The translations under genes and the position numbers were made by a program. DNA of 64,000 nucleotides from Carnegiea gigantea (lineage: Eukaryota > Streptophyta > Magnoliopsida > Caryophyllales > Cactaceae): NCBI GenBank assembly GCA_029747015.1, contig JAKOGI010001176.1, positions 215,001-279,000 of the forward strand, in the 5' to 3' direction. Under the pieces are notes generated by a model that saw nothing but the letters and a program-made list of their open reading frames with translations, was not told the DNA's origin and did no database searches. Below are positions 46,253 through 58,908 of the stretch, piece by piece (position 1 is the first letter of the stretch; every line of letters begins with the position of its first letter).

Positions 46253-49200
46253 TGTAATGCCCCCAGCCCCTACGCCTAGGAGCGTTATGTTTTCTTGCTT
46301 CCTGCTTAACTCCTGGGGCAAAACGGACAGAGTTTCACCTAAAAACTGGTCATTTCCTAGGCTCAAAGCCTTACAACAACTCCCTGCATTGAATAAAAAC
46401 ATATAAAACTTCTAAAACAAGCTCCACGGCTATACGCCGGAGTCCACCGCTCTACGGGTCACTCGCCCGGAGTACACCAACCGTAAAGTTTATTAATAAA
46501 GAAGCAAATCAAATATACAAATCTACGGATCACACATCCAGAGTACTGGGGTGGCCATACAGAGTGACTCGTAAACAATATGCATTATAGGAGTTAGAAA
46601 ACTTAGTTTATAACAATTACAAACTAGGAATAAGTTATATTACACTGTTAAACACATGAATCTACTTCTATATGGTACACATGACTCTTTTTCAAGCAGC
46701 GATAATCTCCAACTCGGCGTAAGTGGCTTGACTTTCACCTATCATAACAAAAGCCTGGGGAAAAAGAGGAAATAGTAATGGGATGAGAAACCACACGCTC
46801 AGCGAGTACTTCCCGACTCCTTGAAAAACCAAAACCATTTGCAGGCAATAATACTAATAATAACCACATATCACGCATTTATATTTTACTATCATAGTAG
46901 GCAATCATTATCACCAAGGAAAGATTAACATCCTTAAACCTCATTCAGGCTACTCAACTCATTTCTAGCTTCTTAATGACCAAAGTTCCCTACTAGCACG
47001 CATACAGGCACATAGACAAGTAGGCAACAAGGATTGAGTAAAACATTTTCAAATTCGCTTTAGACAACGACGTAACTCATGATATGTTCAAAGAATGGTT
47101 TATAAATCATGTTAGCTTCTTCAAGACTCATAATTCTTTCTAAAAGTTTCTGAACTACTTATGTTGGTAAGAAAGACTTAACAAGAGCTTTTTCTCGCAG
47201 GGTATACACTTTTGAAAACTGAGAAGATCTAGGCTTTACTAGAATGCAACCATATTCCCTTAAAAGAATTCTTTTAAACCATACTTGGAATCGTATTCAT
47301 AAAACATGCAAGTAAACTTCCTTTCTTTTCTTGAAAATACTCTACGTAGCCTCTTGAGGCTCACATTCTTTAAAAAGAAAATCTCTTTCATTCTGATCCT
47401 CTATTGACCCTTACGAGTTTTTCAAATCTTATTCACTATGGCCGCAGAATGGCCCTTAAAAATCTTTCTTTTCTGAAATACTTAAATTGGCGAAATGCCC
47501 ACTACTTTTCTTACTCATTAGGAAAAATGCTCTTAGCATAAAATCATCGCATTGTGCTGGCAAGGGGAGATCTACACTCGCCCTCAGTGAGATCATCACT
47601 TACAATTCACGTTATCCCTAGGGTATATGTACTTAACTTTTTGGCCAATAACACATCTTAGTAGAGCAACTCTAACTTTGATATTGTCCTTTATGGGGCA
47701 ATAGGTCACACAAAGATAGTCATATCTTAAGCCCAGTCCCCCTTAAGGTTTTCTTATGCGTCACACATAAGGGAACAACTTACACCGAGATAATCATGTC
47801 TTGAGTCCTGTTCTTGGGAATAGCTCACACCATCTTTGCGTACAGCTCCCAATATTACCTTTGAGGGAAACAGCTCACGCCATCTTTGCGTATATTTCCC
47901 ACCCTCAAGGTCTAACCATTTGCCTAGCACTTTCTTAGTCTTTAAAATTGCATTTCATTTCTCTTTTTCAGTTGATTACTTTGCTGAAATCTTACTTTTA
48001 ACAAAACGACCTAAACTCCTCTAAATGTTTACAGTTCGTTCGTTTTTATGTTAAAAAGCTTCTTATAAACGTAAATAGTTTGCTAACTCGTAAATCGACT
48101 TTATTTTTAACTTAAAAACTTCTTATAAACGTAAAAAGTTTGCTAACTCATAAATCGACTTCGTTTTTAACTTAAAAGCTTCTTATGAACGTAATAAGTT
48201 TGCTAACTCATTAATCGAAACTCATTTGGAGCTTAAGGTACTTAGTTAGCATTTAATTCAAACTAGATTCGTAATTGAAGCTTATTGAAACGTAATGTAA
48301 TAATCAAACAAGATTCGTAATTGAAGCTTATTGAAACATAAAGTAATAATCAAACTAAATTCGTAATTGAAGCTTATTGAAACTTAAAGTAACAAACTCA
48401 TTCAAACTAGCATATAACTCAAATTAAGTTTCGTAATAAACTCATTCAGTTTCCCAATTTTAGTTCGTTTGAAATCCTTTTCATAGTTAAAGAAGGGTGC
48501 TTAAGTAAATTGAAGCTTTAAATCATTCTCAGCTTACTACTCTTCAAGACTTAGAATACTTGGCTCGCTTACGATTCAAACAAGGTTTCTTCAAAATTTT
48601 TCAACATAAATGCTTCTTAAAATCGTAATGATTTAACTAGCTCGTAACTAGAAACTCAATTGAAACTAAAATAAGCAGCTAGCATACAGATCAGCTAAAT
48701 TTCATAATTAGTACCTTAAGATGCCCTTTTTAAAGACGTTTAAATCCTTTTAAACACAGGGAGAAGTTATATAAAAACCAATGACTTAAAAACATTTTCG
48801 AACTCACTTTTAGTTCGCTTTTGAACTTCCTAAACCTATCAACTATTTAGTTGAGTCACTAATAAGCAATTGGCAAGCACATAAAGCATTCGAAATCATA
48901 AAAACAAGCTTTTTAACGACCCTTCTTAATGATGTCTTAGTTCAAAAGTCAGTCACATAGCATACTTAACATTTTCAAGGGGGAGAGGGGTCACACATAG
49001 CACATTCATAACACTTCATAACGTAACTCGGCAGAATCTACCCAATGAGCCACACGTGGCCTCGCAATCCACACGATTGTGGTAATTCACAACCCAGGCT
49101 CCCTCCTCACACAACACCGGCCACAAGGACCCCAAATTCTCATTAGTTCTACCTCAAACCATCCAAGTTCCAAGCTCGGTTCAATCTCACAATAGTTTCA

Positions 49201-50523
49201 ATCGATTAATTCACGAAACCAGTGTCCACAAGCATAGCCTTTTATCAACTACCAACGGAAATTAAACATATTAAACTGATTAATTCTTGTTTGCTCCATA
49301 ATTCTTCAAATCACGCGGTTAGCAAAATCAAGTGTTAATCACATGCATGAACTCTATAATAGTTTCAACACCATTTTCACTTCAATTCAACTCTAAGCCT
49401 TCCAATTGCTGATACAATATCAGAATCTCAACATGCATTACCTAAAATCATTAAATTCGTTTGAAATTACTATAACTTAAGAGAAGAGAAACACCTAACT
49501 CACTCCAAGTTAGAGGTTCATTCGAGGGCTTTGAGCTCGACTTTGAGTGCTGGAAAAACCTGATTCCTTGACCCTTGCTTGCTGACCACTCGACTAGACC
49601 CCAAACCACGCTCAGTCCATGCAATTCGTACCCCCAATTCGACCAGAATCGCAGTTATTGACTCGGTGCTTTTTACTGATGCTTGTGCTGTGAATTCAGC
49701 CTCAATCCATAGAGAGATGGAGTGGTTATGGTGAAGAGTGCATGGCTGAATCTGGGCAATATCCGGTGCCTAAAATCGCTGCCCGAACAGACCACCAATG
49801 CGGTGGTTGTGCTCTGTTCTTGCCCAAAATTCACAGCAAATGGCTTCTAGGGTTCTAGAAGAGTTGAATGGGGGAAAGGTTCAAGCTAGGTTGAGGAGAA
49901 ATGGAGGGCTTTTGAGCTTCCATGGCCGTGCGAATAGAGGGCAGCACAGGAGGAAGAAGAAGAAGAAGAAGAAGAAGAAAAAGAAGAAGAAGAAGAAGAG
50001 AGAGAGAGAGAGAGAGAGAGATGCGTTTCGCGTGCTGGAGGAGAGAGAAAAGAGCCTCGCATGATTTTACTAAAATACCCCTCCCTTCTCCTCCTTTTCT
50101 TTTTTTTTTGTTTTAAAGTTTCAAACTACTGAATACTTAACACTATTAGCTTAATATCTTACCCCGTATCCCAAACTCAAATAGACAATACAATCTTTCG
50201 TCGATTATTCGTTCCCAAATATGTCAATGTTCGATTTAATAAACCTCGAAGCTAATTTTAAGGCTAACAACCTAATCGCAATCGAGTTTCTATTCGATTT
50301 AGTACTCATTAATAGTCTATATTAATGCTTACTAAAAATTATCAGAAGATTCTCAAAACTAATAATAATATCAATAGCGATAAAAATATTCTTTTTAATA
50401 AAATTACCGTTCACATAAGCACATCAGTAATAATTTAACTTATATAGTTAATAAAAATACGATTTTACGATGAAGAAGGCAGCACGACCAGTTTAACGTA
50501 AAATAGGGAACGCGGGTGTTACA
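46253..50523 (-). repeat. LARD LTR, right (5') copy
   Basis: It starts TGTAATGCCCCC and ends GGGTGTTACA. Three 60-base units lie at about 48046-48220, and a GAA/GA microsatellite at about 49952-50021 replaces the shorter GA tract at 43192-43228 of the left copy. Confidence 0.85.
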
Positions 50524-50719
50524 TTTTTACTCAACCTTTAAGTGTGGTTATTCAATTGAAATACTCTTAGATACACTTATATAAGTGTATAAAATTTTTA
50601 TAGTTTTTTAATACCCTTAGATAAGGCTAACGGTATTAAAGCCCAAAATTTTGGAGCTAATTTTTTGCGCTAGCTAGTCATTAAAAAATAACACTAGCAA
50701 AAAAAAAATTTCTTAGTTT
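50524..50719. other. Unassigned spacer between the LARD and Gypsy A
   Basis: AT-rich. It contains a perfect 20-base palindrome at 50571-50590 (ATACACTTATATAAGTGTAT). No gene. Confidence 0.6.
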
Positions 50720-51843
50720 TGATGCATGTTAAGTCAGTGAGCTTGGATTAAAGCAAACCTAGCAATTCAACATGGAAGATATGTCCTTAAATAAAGGTAT
50801 AAACCACTAATCAAGACTGAAAAGAGCTCACCACTAATCTTGCTAAATCCTTAAGCACTAGAAGACTAGCTAAAGGGCTTGCTCATTAAACACCACCAAT
50901 AGTAGGATAAAGTTTAGAGAGATTTGAGAGAATTTTGCTTGCAACCAGCAAACTGATGTATTTCATAATCATAATCTACTTTATACAGTGAAAAACCAGG
51001 CTTTTACACTCAACCTTACTTACATTAGCTACTGCTAAAACTAAAAAGATACAAAGGAACTAAAACAGCAAAAATTAGTTTGAACTAAACAACCTAAAAC
51101 ATCAACTATGCCTTGATCTTTGACACCTAATTGCATTGCCAATCTCTATTATTGAGGTGTCAAGCTAATGTAGCATTAAAGGACTTTTAATGATGTATTT
51201 TGGATGCAATTGGCAGCTGCTAAGGATGATAATCAACTAGCTGACAGCAAGTACAACGGTCATTATTCCATTGGATCAAAGAGAACTCCGGGTCAGTTTG
51301 TGGTGGTTAAAAGCTGATGTTGTTTGATCTCAATCTACAACTAGAGGACCTTCAATGCTAAATATTTTGACACCTTTTTAAGTCCTTAAATGAGCCAAAA
51401 TAAGCTACTATGTTGGAGCCAAAATAAGTCCCTTAAGCTGCTGCTGAACTGGACTGACTGTATGAAGTGCCTAGGTAGAAAATCAAGTAACCTTTATTAT
51501 TTACTAGCTTATTTAGGAGCTAACAAATGAGGTAGGTTACTTTGCAAAAGGGACTAATGCTCTTTGCCTCAAAATGACTAACCAATGACTGATGGAACCT
51601 TGGCAAAGCCGTGGATTCTTCTAACCTTATTAATCTGGACTTACTAACGTTGCTAATTAGCCTCAAAAATGAACTTCTATTTACTTGATGAACCCCCCAA
51701 GGTACCCAGCAAAGTAAGCACTCCCTAGGCAAGCCTCAAAACTAAATTGTTTTCCCTCACAGAACTGATCTTTAACATGATCAGTGAGCTATGTCTTCCC
51801 ACTTACTGGCTGAGGAGCTTGAACTGAGCCTTGATTTGCATCA
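50720..51843 (-). repeat. 3' LTR of Gypsy A, 1124 bases
   Basis: It matches 56361-56669 plus 63031-63840. A polypurine tract (minus strand CTTTCAAAGGAGGGGAGGA) adjoins it at 51844-51862. Confidence 0.85.
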
Positions 51844-51902
51844 TCCTCCCCTCCTTTGAAAGGATTTGCCCTTAAGTCCCCACAGTCAATCTCATCCTCC
51901 AC

Positions 51903-53073
51903 CTATAGACTCAAGTCTCCGACATTGAAGGTGGCTGATATAGCCATGTCTCTAGGGAGTTTCTGTTTGTATGTATTAGCTCTTACCTTAGCTAAGACCT
52001 TGAAAGGACCATCTACCCTTTCCATCAACTTTCTTTTCCTTATAGAAAAGAACCTTTCCTTCCAAAGGTGCAGCCAAACAAGATCACCTGGTTGATGCTC
52101 AACTTCCTTTGTGTTCTTGTTGGCCCTAATCTTGTATGCCTCATTAACCTTTTCTGTGTGAGCCCTGATCTGTTTATGTAGTGCCTTCATTTTCTTGGCT
52201 CTCTGCTCAACCTCATAACTGACCTTGCATTTAGTAGGCAGTGGAATAAGGTCGATGGGAGTAACTAGATAGATCCATATAGTGTCTCAAGGGGAGAACA
52301 ACCAGTGGCTTTAGCAAGGGTTCTGTTGCATGCAAACTCAACATGTGAGAGCTTAGGGTCCCACTCTTTTAGGTTCTTCTGGACCAAGGTTCCAAAGAGT
52401 GTAGATAAGGTCCTATTTGTGACTTCAGTTTGGCTATTAGTCTGAGGATGGCAGGTGTTGTTATACAACAATTTGGTTCCCAATAGATGCCATAAGCTTC
52501 TCTAAAAATGGGATAGAAACTTAGCATCTCTATCACTCACTATGGTCCTCGACACTCTGTGAAGCTTGATCATTTCTTTGAAGTACAAGTCTACAGCGTA
52601 AAAGGCATTATCTGTCTTATGACAACCTACAAAGTGAGCCATCTTAGAAAACCTGTTAACAACCACCATGACTGAGTCTTTGCCCCTTTGTGTCCTTGGC
52701 AAGGCCACTATAAAATCCATGCTGACATCTTCCTAAGGCCTTAAGGGATATAGGGGGTGTATAGGCCTTGATAGAACTGGCTCTTGGCCTTATGGCAGAT
52801 AAAGCATCTAGACACAACCTTGTGAACATCTTCCCCCATTTTGGTCCAAAAGAAGCACTCTCTGAGGATGTGCAGGGTCTTGTTTAGCCAAAAATGGTCT
52901 GTAAGGGACCCTCCATAGGCTTTCCTCACTAACAGTTCTTTCAAAGGACTAGCTGGGACACACAATTTATTCCCCCTGAATAGAAATCCTTCTTGCATCA
53001 CATATGGTCCTTGGGCTGGGGTATTCTTCACCAATTCTTGAAATGTTGAATCTTCAGAATAGTAGGCTTGCAT
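51903..53073 (-). pseudogene. Gypsy A integrase remnant
   Basis: Four minus-strand frames in order: 52741-53073 with the zinc-binding CFICHKAKSQ; 52502-52720 with MDFIVALP and IVSDRDAKF (two catalytic Asp); 52265-52483 with CHPQTNSQTEVTNRTL (the catalytic Glu); and 51903-52190, a C-terminal part with GDLVWLHLWKERF and ATFNVGDLS. Between the first two a TAG stands where the family has Trp in the PWEDVSMDF motif. Integrase inserts the cDNA; here it is inactive. Confidence 0.85.
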
Positions 53074-53079
53074 GGATTA

Positions 53080-53711
53080 CAATCCTAAGAGCTTTGCTCT
53101 TAAAACAGAGATAAGAGCATATCTCTTGGAAAGGGTATCAGCCATAGCATTTTTAGTGCCCTTTTTATGCCTTATAGAGAAGGTAAAGTCTTAGAGAAAC
53201 TCTACCCACTTAGCATTCCTGGTATTGAGTTTAGGCTGGCCATTGAGAAACTTGAGGGCCTGGTGATCAGAATGAAGATCAAAAGCCTTAGGCTTGAGAT
53301 GGTGACTTCAGTGATTTAATGCCCTTACTATTGCATAAAATTTCTTATCACAGGTTGAATAGTTGAGCTTAGGGCCACTGAGTTTCTCAATAGAATAGGC
53401 TAAGGATTTTCTAAGCTAAGTGAAGACAGCCCCAATGCCTACCCCATTGGCATCACATTCCACCTCAAATAACTCCTCAACGTTAGGTAGTGCTAAAACA
53501 GACGCCTTACATAGCTTCTGCTTAATGGTTTCGAAGGCCTTCTAGCCTGTTAGAGGCCAAAAGAAGCTACCCTTCTTCATGTATTCTGTGTCTGGAGCTA
53601 TGATGGAACTGAAATCCTTGATAAACCTCCTATAAAAAGAGACAAGGCCATGAAAACTCCACTGCTGTGACAGAGCTTAGAACTGTCCATGATAACCTTG
53701 GTTTCATCCAC
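53080..53711 (-). pseudogene. Gypsy A RNase H remnant
   Basis: No long frame survives, but the region lies between RT and integrase. Short stretches correspond to the RNase H domain and the adjoining 'ALSRR'-type linker. Several stops. Confidence 0.5.
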
Positions 53712-54290
53712 CTAGATGCCATCACAAGAGACCACATATCCAAGAAAAACAACCTTTCGAATAAAGAACTCACATTTTTCAAGCTTGCCATACAGCTTCT
53801 GATCTCTGAGAGTAGAAAAGACTTGCTTTAGGTGGCTGACATGCTCTTGTTCATTTTTGCTATACACAAGAATATCATCAAAGTAAACTACCATAAATAA
53901 TCCAATATAGGGTCTGAGCACTTCATTCATTAGCTTAATGAAAGTGCTTGGGACATTAGATAGCCCAAATGGCATGGCAAGCCATTCATAGAGCCCATGT
54001 TTGGTTTTGAAGGAGGTTTTCCACTCATCTCCCTCCCTCATTCTGATATGATGATATCCACTTCTTAAATCAATCTTGGAGAAAACCTTGGAGCCATGAA
54101 GCTTATCCAACATGTCACCAAGTCTAGGAATAGGATTCCTATACTTGACTGTAATGTTGTTGATGACCCTACTATCCACACACGTTCTTCAACTTTCGTT
54201 CTTCATTGGCAACAAGAGAGCTGGCACTTAACATGGACTCATACTTTCCCTTACATAAGCTCTATCAACAAGTTCTTGAACCTGCCTTTA
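53712..54290 (-). pseudogene. Gypsy A reverse transcriptase remnant
   Basis: The 155-codon frame 53712-54179 shows [48 protein letters not shown] and the intact catalytic [11 protein letters not shown]. The first part of the domain (54180-54290) is in another frame or stopped. This is the best preserved RT in the window. Confidence 0.88.
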
Positions 54291-54299
54291 TAACTCTTT

Positions 54300-54974
54300 A
54301 GTTTTGGTGGGGTTGCATCTGTAAGCAAATTTGTTAGGTTAGGGGGCTCCAGGAATTAGGTTAATTTGGTATTCAATCCCCTTTTTGGGAGGAAGGCCGG
54401 GAGGAAGGTCTTGAGAAAAAACATCCTTAAGCTCTTAAAGTAAGGGCTAAACTAGGGAATGGAAGGATGTAGGATCTATAATAGGGGTAGATTCCACCAT
54501 ATGGATAGCAAATATGGGTTTTCAATTAGACATAGCTTTCTCCACTCTTCCCCCATTGATAAATAAGGCACTTTCCTTGAGTTTTTTCCTCCTAGTTTCA
54601 GTCTTGTGTTTTTGGTTAGGAGATAAAGAGGTTAAGGTCAATCTTTTATCATTCAGTTTGAAAGATTAGGGGTTGAACTGAATACGATGAAGGACATTTC
54701 TATCATACTGCCAAGGCCTACCAAGGAGTAGATGACAAGCATCCATAGGTAGTACATCACATATAACTTCATCCTTGTACTCCTCAATAGAGAAAGCTAC
54801 TAAGGCTTATTTAGAAACTATTACCTTATTCCTCTTTTTGAGCTATTACAGGGTATAGGGCTTGTAATGCTCCACGGTGGCAAGATTGAGCTTATGGACC
54901 ATTTCAGTGGAGGCCACATTAGTATAGCATCCTCCATCTATGATCAAATTGTAAGGTTCGGTGGCTACCTTGCA
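54300..54974 (-). other. Decayed protease and linker region of Gypsy A
   Basis: An aspartic protease would be expected here between gag and RT. I see no clear D-S/T-G motif and no long frame. Confidence 0.35.
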
Positions 54975-56155
54975 TCAAGAATGGAAGATTTGCTCTATCT
55001 GGTTGATTTCTGGCAGAGCTTCAGTAGTATAAAGCACCCTTTTGATCATAAGCATCTCTCCCTCTTTTGGTGGTATGTGAAAGGTATCTCCTTCTTCTCC
55101 TGACTCTTCCTCATCTTCTTCTATCTCCATTTGGTTGAGAGCTTTAATCTCCTTGATGGTTCTGATTAGACAATCTACTTGAAAATGACCATAGCCATGG
55201 CATTTAAAGCATTTCTTCTGGTTCTTGGGAGCTTTTCCAACTATCTTCTTTCCCTTCCCCTTATCTTTGTCTTCTTTAGAAGTAAGGTCTGGTTTGTAAG
55301 AGCTGAAAGTCCTAACTAGAACAGAAGGCTTGGCTAGGCCAGAAGGGTAAGTCCTTCTAGACTTGAGCTGCTTTTCCACCTTGACAGCCAATTTGCATGC
55401 ATCCTCAAAGATCCAGAAAGGTTAGAGTTCTACCTTGTCTAGGATAGCAGGTTTTAACCCCTTTGAGAAACCTTGTAATAATCTGCGCGGGTTCTTTCCT
55501 TAAGCCACATCTAATCTGGAGCTGCTCAAACTTCCTGATATACTCTTCAACCCTTATGCTTTCTCGCCGAAGAGAGGTGGCCCTCATGTAAGGCTCTTGC
55601 TTGTAGGTAGCTAGCAGAAACCTTTTTTCCATGTGCCTCTTTAGTTTAACCCAAGTTTTGATCTTGGATTTGCCTTCTAATGCGCTGGTTCTCTTCAGGT
55701 TCTCATTCCAGAGTGAGGTATACTGTTTTAGCTTTAAAACTATAAGTTTGAAGGCCTTTTCTCCTAAATATCCCTTGATCTCACTGATCCTTTCCATGGT
55801 CTGTACCCATTCAAGGTAATCCTCAGGTTTTAAACTCTCATCAAACTTAGGAGCTTCCACCCTAAAATCCTTAAGGTCATCTTTGTGTACTCTTCTTCTC
55901 CTGGGTCTAGCTTCCCTATTAGAAGAATTATTACTATAGTGAGTGTCTACAGAGGGTTCAGAACCATTAGGAGGGTCCCCTGCCTCTAAGCTGAGTCAAG
56001 AGTTATTGGATTTTAGCTGTCAAAGTTATGATGTTTTCTTACATTTCTAGTATAGCCATATAACTTCTAAGTTCATGAGCTAATTCAAGAGAAAGCCCTC
56101 TAGGAACTCTAACAGGCTGTTGGGGAGAGGGAGAAGTGGTATCCCTCTCAGCCAT
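54975..56155 (-). pseudogene. Gypsy A gag remnant with CCHC zinc knuckle
   Basis: It likely opens at ATG 56155-56153 (MAERDTTSPSPQQPVRVPRG), with an early TAA at 56041-56039. The 55405-55860 frame has the capsid signature PKFDESLKPEDYLEWVQTME. The 54975-55391 frame carries CFKCHGYGHFQVDC, a perfect CX2CX4HX4C knuckle that binds genomic RNA. Frames are separated by stops. Confidence 0.85.
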
Positions 56156-56346
56156 GTTATCCAGGTGAGAAAAGGAGTTAGTTATGGCTATTTGAGGAGC
56201 TTAGTGCTTTGTGGTTAGACTGTGTTTGGTTCACGATTATTTTTTGGTTGGTTCAACAAATTCCAGAAGATAAAGAAGGAGAATGAACTCAGAATGAAAC
56301 ACGTAATAGCAGCAAAAAAGTGAAACTCTCCAAAAATAAAGGTTAG

Positions 56347-56358
56347 CCTCTGATACCA
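56347..56358 (-). promoter_or_regulatory. Primer-binding site of Gypsy A
   Basis: The minus strand reads TGGTATCAGAGG two bases from the LTR start at 56361, close to the tRNA-Met site. Confidence 0.75.
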
Positions 56359-56360
56359 GA

Positions 56361-56669
56361 TGATGCATATTAAGTCAGTGAGCTTGGATTAAACCAAACC
56401 TAACAACTCAATATGGAAGATATGTCCTAGAATAAAGGTATAAACCACCAACCAAGACTGAAAAGAGTTCACCACCAATCTTCCTAAAGCCTTAAGCACT
56501 AGAAGACTAGCTAAAAGACTCACTCACTAAACAGCACCCATAGTAGGATAATGTTTGGAGAGATTTGAGAGAATTTTGCTTGCAACCAGCAAATTAATGC
56601 ATTTCTTAATCATAATCTGCTTCATACAATGAAAAGTCAGGCTTTTATGCTCAGCCTTACTTACACTAG
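56361..56669 (-). repeat. 5' LTR of Gypsy A, first part
   Basis: It matches 50720-51030 and is interrupted at ACTAG by element B. Confidence 0.85.
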
Positions 56670-57646
56670 TGATGTCCAAGCAAGGGAATGGAAAGATTTA
56701 AGTCACCAAAGATCAAGCAAAGCAAGAACATAGGAAAAAAAGGGAGAAAAATCGAAACTAGTCTAAACTAGCTACGGTTCAAGCAAGGAGAAAGAGATAT
56801 AAACTACTATGAAAAAAATCAGACACACCACCTTTCAACACACTAGGGCTCCTAACCATACTTATGGATAAGACACACCACCCTAAGCAAGATTAAGACT
56901 TACTTAATCACCACTTTGGTTAGCCAAATCAAAGATAAGCAAGAGATAGTTCAAATGAGAGAGAATAATGCCAATCTTTTTATATATGTCAAATCTAATT
57001 TTACAACCTTCAAATCAGCATATAAATAAGCAAAAAAGGCCATATGGCCATTGGAAATAACATAGGAATACTAGGTTAGTAGCCAAAGGGGCGGGGAAGA
57101 CTAAAACATAAGAAAGTATAAAAGCTAAAAAATGCTTTTTGCTTTTCTGTCAGCAACTTTTCATATTATAGCCCTCTACTTCAAACAGCTATATCTCCTA
57201 GATTTCTTGCTCAAATTGGGTGAAAAAAATGTTATTAGAAAGCGCAGAAAGCAAGAGTTTAGATGGCATAAGTTTTAAGGGTTTTAGAGCTTCCGTTTGG
57301 GAGATATACGTAAAAAGGTGCAGCTGGTGTAGATTAGGATAGTTTCAGCAGCACTTGGAAAATGGCCCCATTTGACTTATTACCCAATGACTTAATCTAG
57401 AACTCTTTATATGTACTTAAAGCTGACATATTACAGGTTCCAAAAAGTGGATTTTCAGCTTCCTAAATCCAATTTAACCTTGAATAATCAAGCTCACAAA
57501 ACCGCCTAATGCGCTGGATTCTGGGCAGTTTGGGCAGCCATGATGTCCTTGGTAATTTGAGTTAATTCTATGCCGTGGACTCCTTCTCTTGACTTGGTTG
57601 GGCAGTAGGGATGTTGACTTAATCATTAAGGGCTTGATCCCCATCA
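56670..57646 (-). repeat. 3' LTR of Gypsy B
   Basis: It starts TGATGTCCAAG and ends CCCCATCA; 977 bases. By eye over 90 percent identical to 62050-63025. Confidence 0.9.
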
Positions 57647-58878
57647 TCCTCCCGTTGTTGAGAAGAATTTACCCTCAAATTCTCCAATATATCATCTTCT
57701 AGGTATGGGGATAAATCAGCCACATTAAAGGTTGTAGATATTCCACACTCTTCAAGCAAATTGATGTTGTAGGCATTGTTGTTGATCTTCTCCAAGACTT
57801 CAAAGGGACCATCGGCCCTAGGCATGACCTTTGACTTGCATTTGGAGGAAAAACGCTCTTTCCTCAAGTGGACCCAAACGTGATCACCGGGGTTGAAGAT
57901 GACTTGTTTCCTATGCTTGTTTACTTGGGCTTGATAGGATGCATTGGATTGTTCAATCTTACCCATAATCTTCTTGTGGAGCTCTTGGATTTCTTGGACT
58001 CTCTTAGTTGCTTCCATGTTAGGCTTGGAATCTATAGGCCGTGGAGTGAGATTAAGAGGGGAAAGTGGCTCAATCCCATAAACCATCTTGAAAGGGGACA
58101 TTCTCGTGGTCTTACTAGGGCTCTTGTTGTATGTAAACTCAGCGTGTTGATCCCATGACTTGAGGTTGTACTTGATCAAGGTCCTCAGAAGCACTGCCAA
58201 GGTTCTATTGGTGACGTCGATTTGCCCATCCGTTTAAGGGTGGCAAGTGGTACTATACTTAAACTTAGTACCCAATTTCTTCCATAAGGTCACCTAAAAA
58301 TGGCTTAAGAACTCAGTGTCACTATCCAACACTATGGACCTTGGAATCCCATGGAACTTAACCACCTCTTTGAAGTACAAATCAGCGATATGGGTAGCAT
58401 CGTTGGTCTTGTTGCATCGAATGAAGTGTGCTGTCTTAGAAAAATGATCAACCACCACAAGGATCGAGCCCTTGTCCCTTTGAATCTATGGCAAGCCAAG
58501 GATGAAATCCATGCTAACATCTTCCCATGGGAAGCTTAGAACCAGCAAGGTAGTGTAAAGGCCTTGAGGGAGAGTGTGACTCTTGGCCATTTGACATACC
58601 GCGCACCTCTTGATTACATCTTGAACATCCTTATCCATGCAAGGCCAAAAGTAGTACTCTTTAAGCATGATAAGGGTCTTCTTTTCTCCAAAATGGCCGG
58701 CTAGAGAGCCTCCATGGACCTCACGGATTAAGAGTTCTCTTATGCCACAATTTGGGATACAAAGCAGTGTACCCTTGAACAAATATCGCTCTTGAACTAA
58801 GAACTCTCCCTTATGATGCCTTTTGCATTCAATAAACAACTCCTTAAGGTCACTATCCTTGGCATAAAGTGATTTCAA
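57619..58878 (-). pseudogene. Gypsy B integrase remnant
   Basis: The 58486-58878 frame has the zinc-binding CAVCQMAKSH and [14 protein letters not shown]. After stops, the 57619-58200 frame (193 codons) has TYNKSPSKTTRMSPFKMVYG and the C-terminal GDHVWVHLRKERFSSK with ISTTFNVADLSPYLEDD. A TAA at 58236-58234 replaces the Gln of the family's HPQTDGQ motif. The stop codon end reaches into the 3' LTR. Confidence 0.88.
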
Positions 58879-58908
58879 ATGCTCAAAGCCAAGAATGCAT
58901 GCATCAAG

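Larger units (their letters stand above)
38960..50523 (-). mobile_element. LARD-like LTR element in partial tandem arrangement
   Basis: Two LTRs of 4.3 kb (39410-43725 and 46253-50523) flank a 2.5-kb non-coding interior (43726-46252). The sequence left of the first LTR (38960-39409) matches the interior next to the second LTR (about 45803-46252). The order is therefore truncated interior, LTR, interior, LTR: one and a half units sharing an LTR. No gag or pol frame is present. Long LTRs with a non-coding interior define LARDs. The polypurine tract and the adjoining TTTCGAGGACGAAAT resemble Gypsy 1, suggesting a chromovirus parent (inference). Confidence 0.8.
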
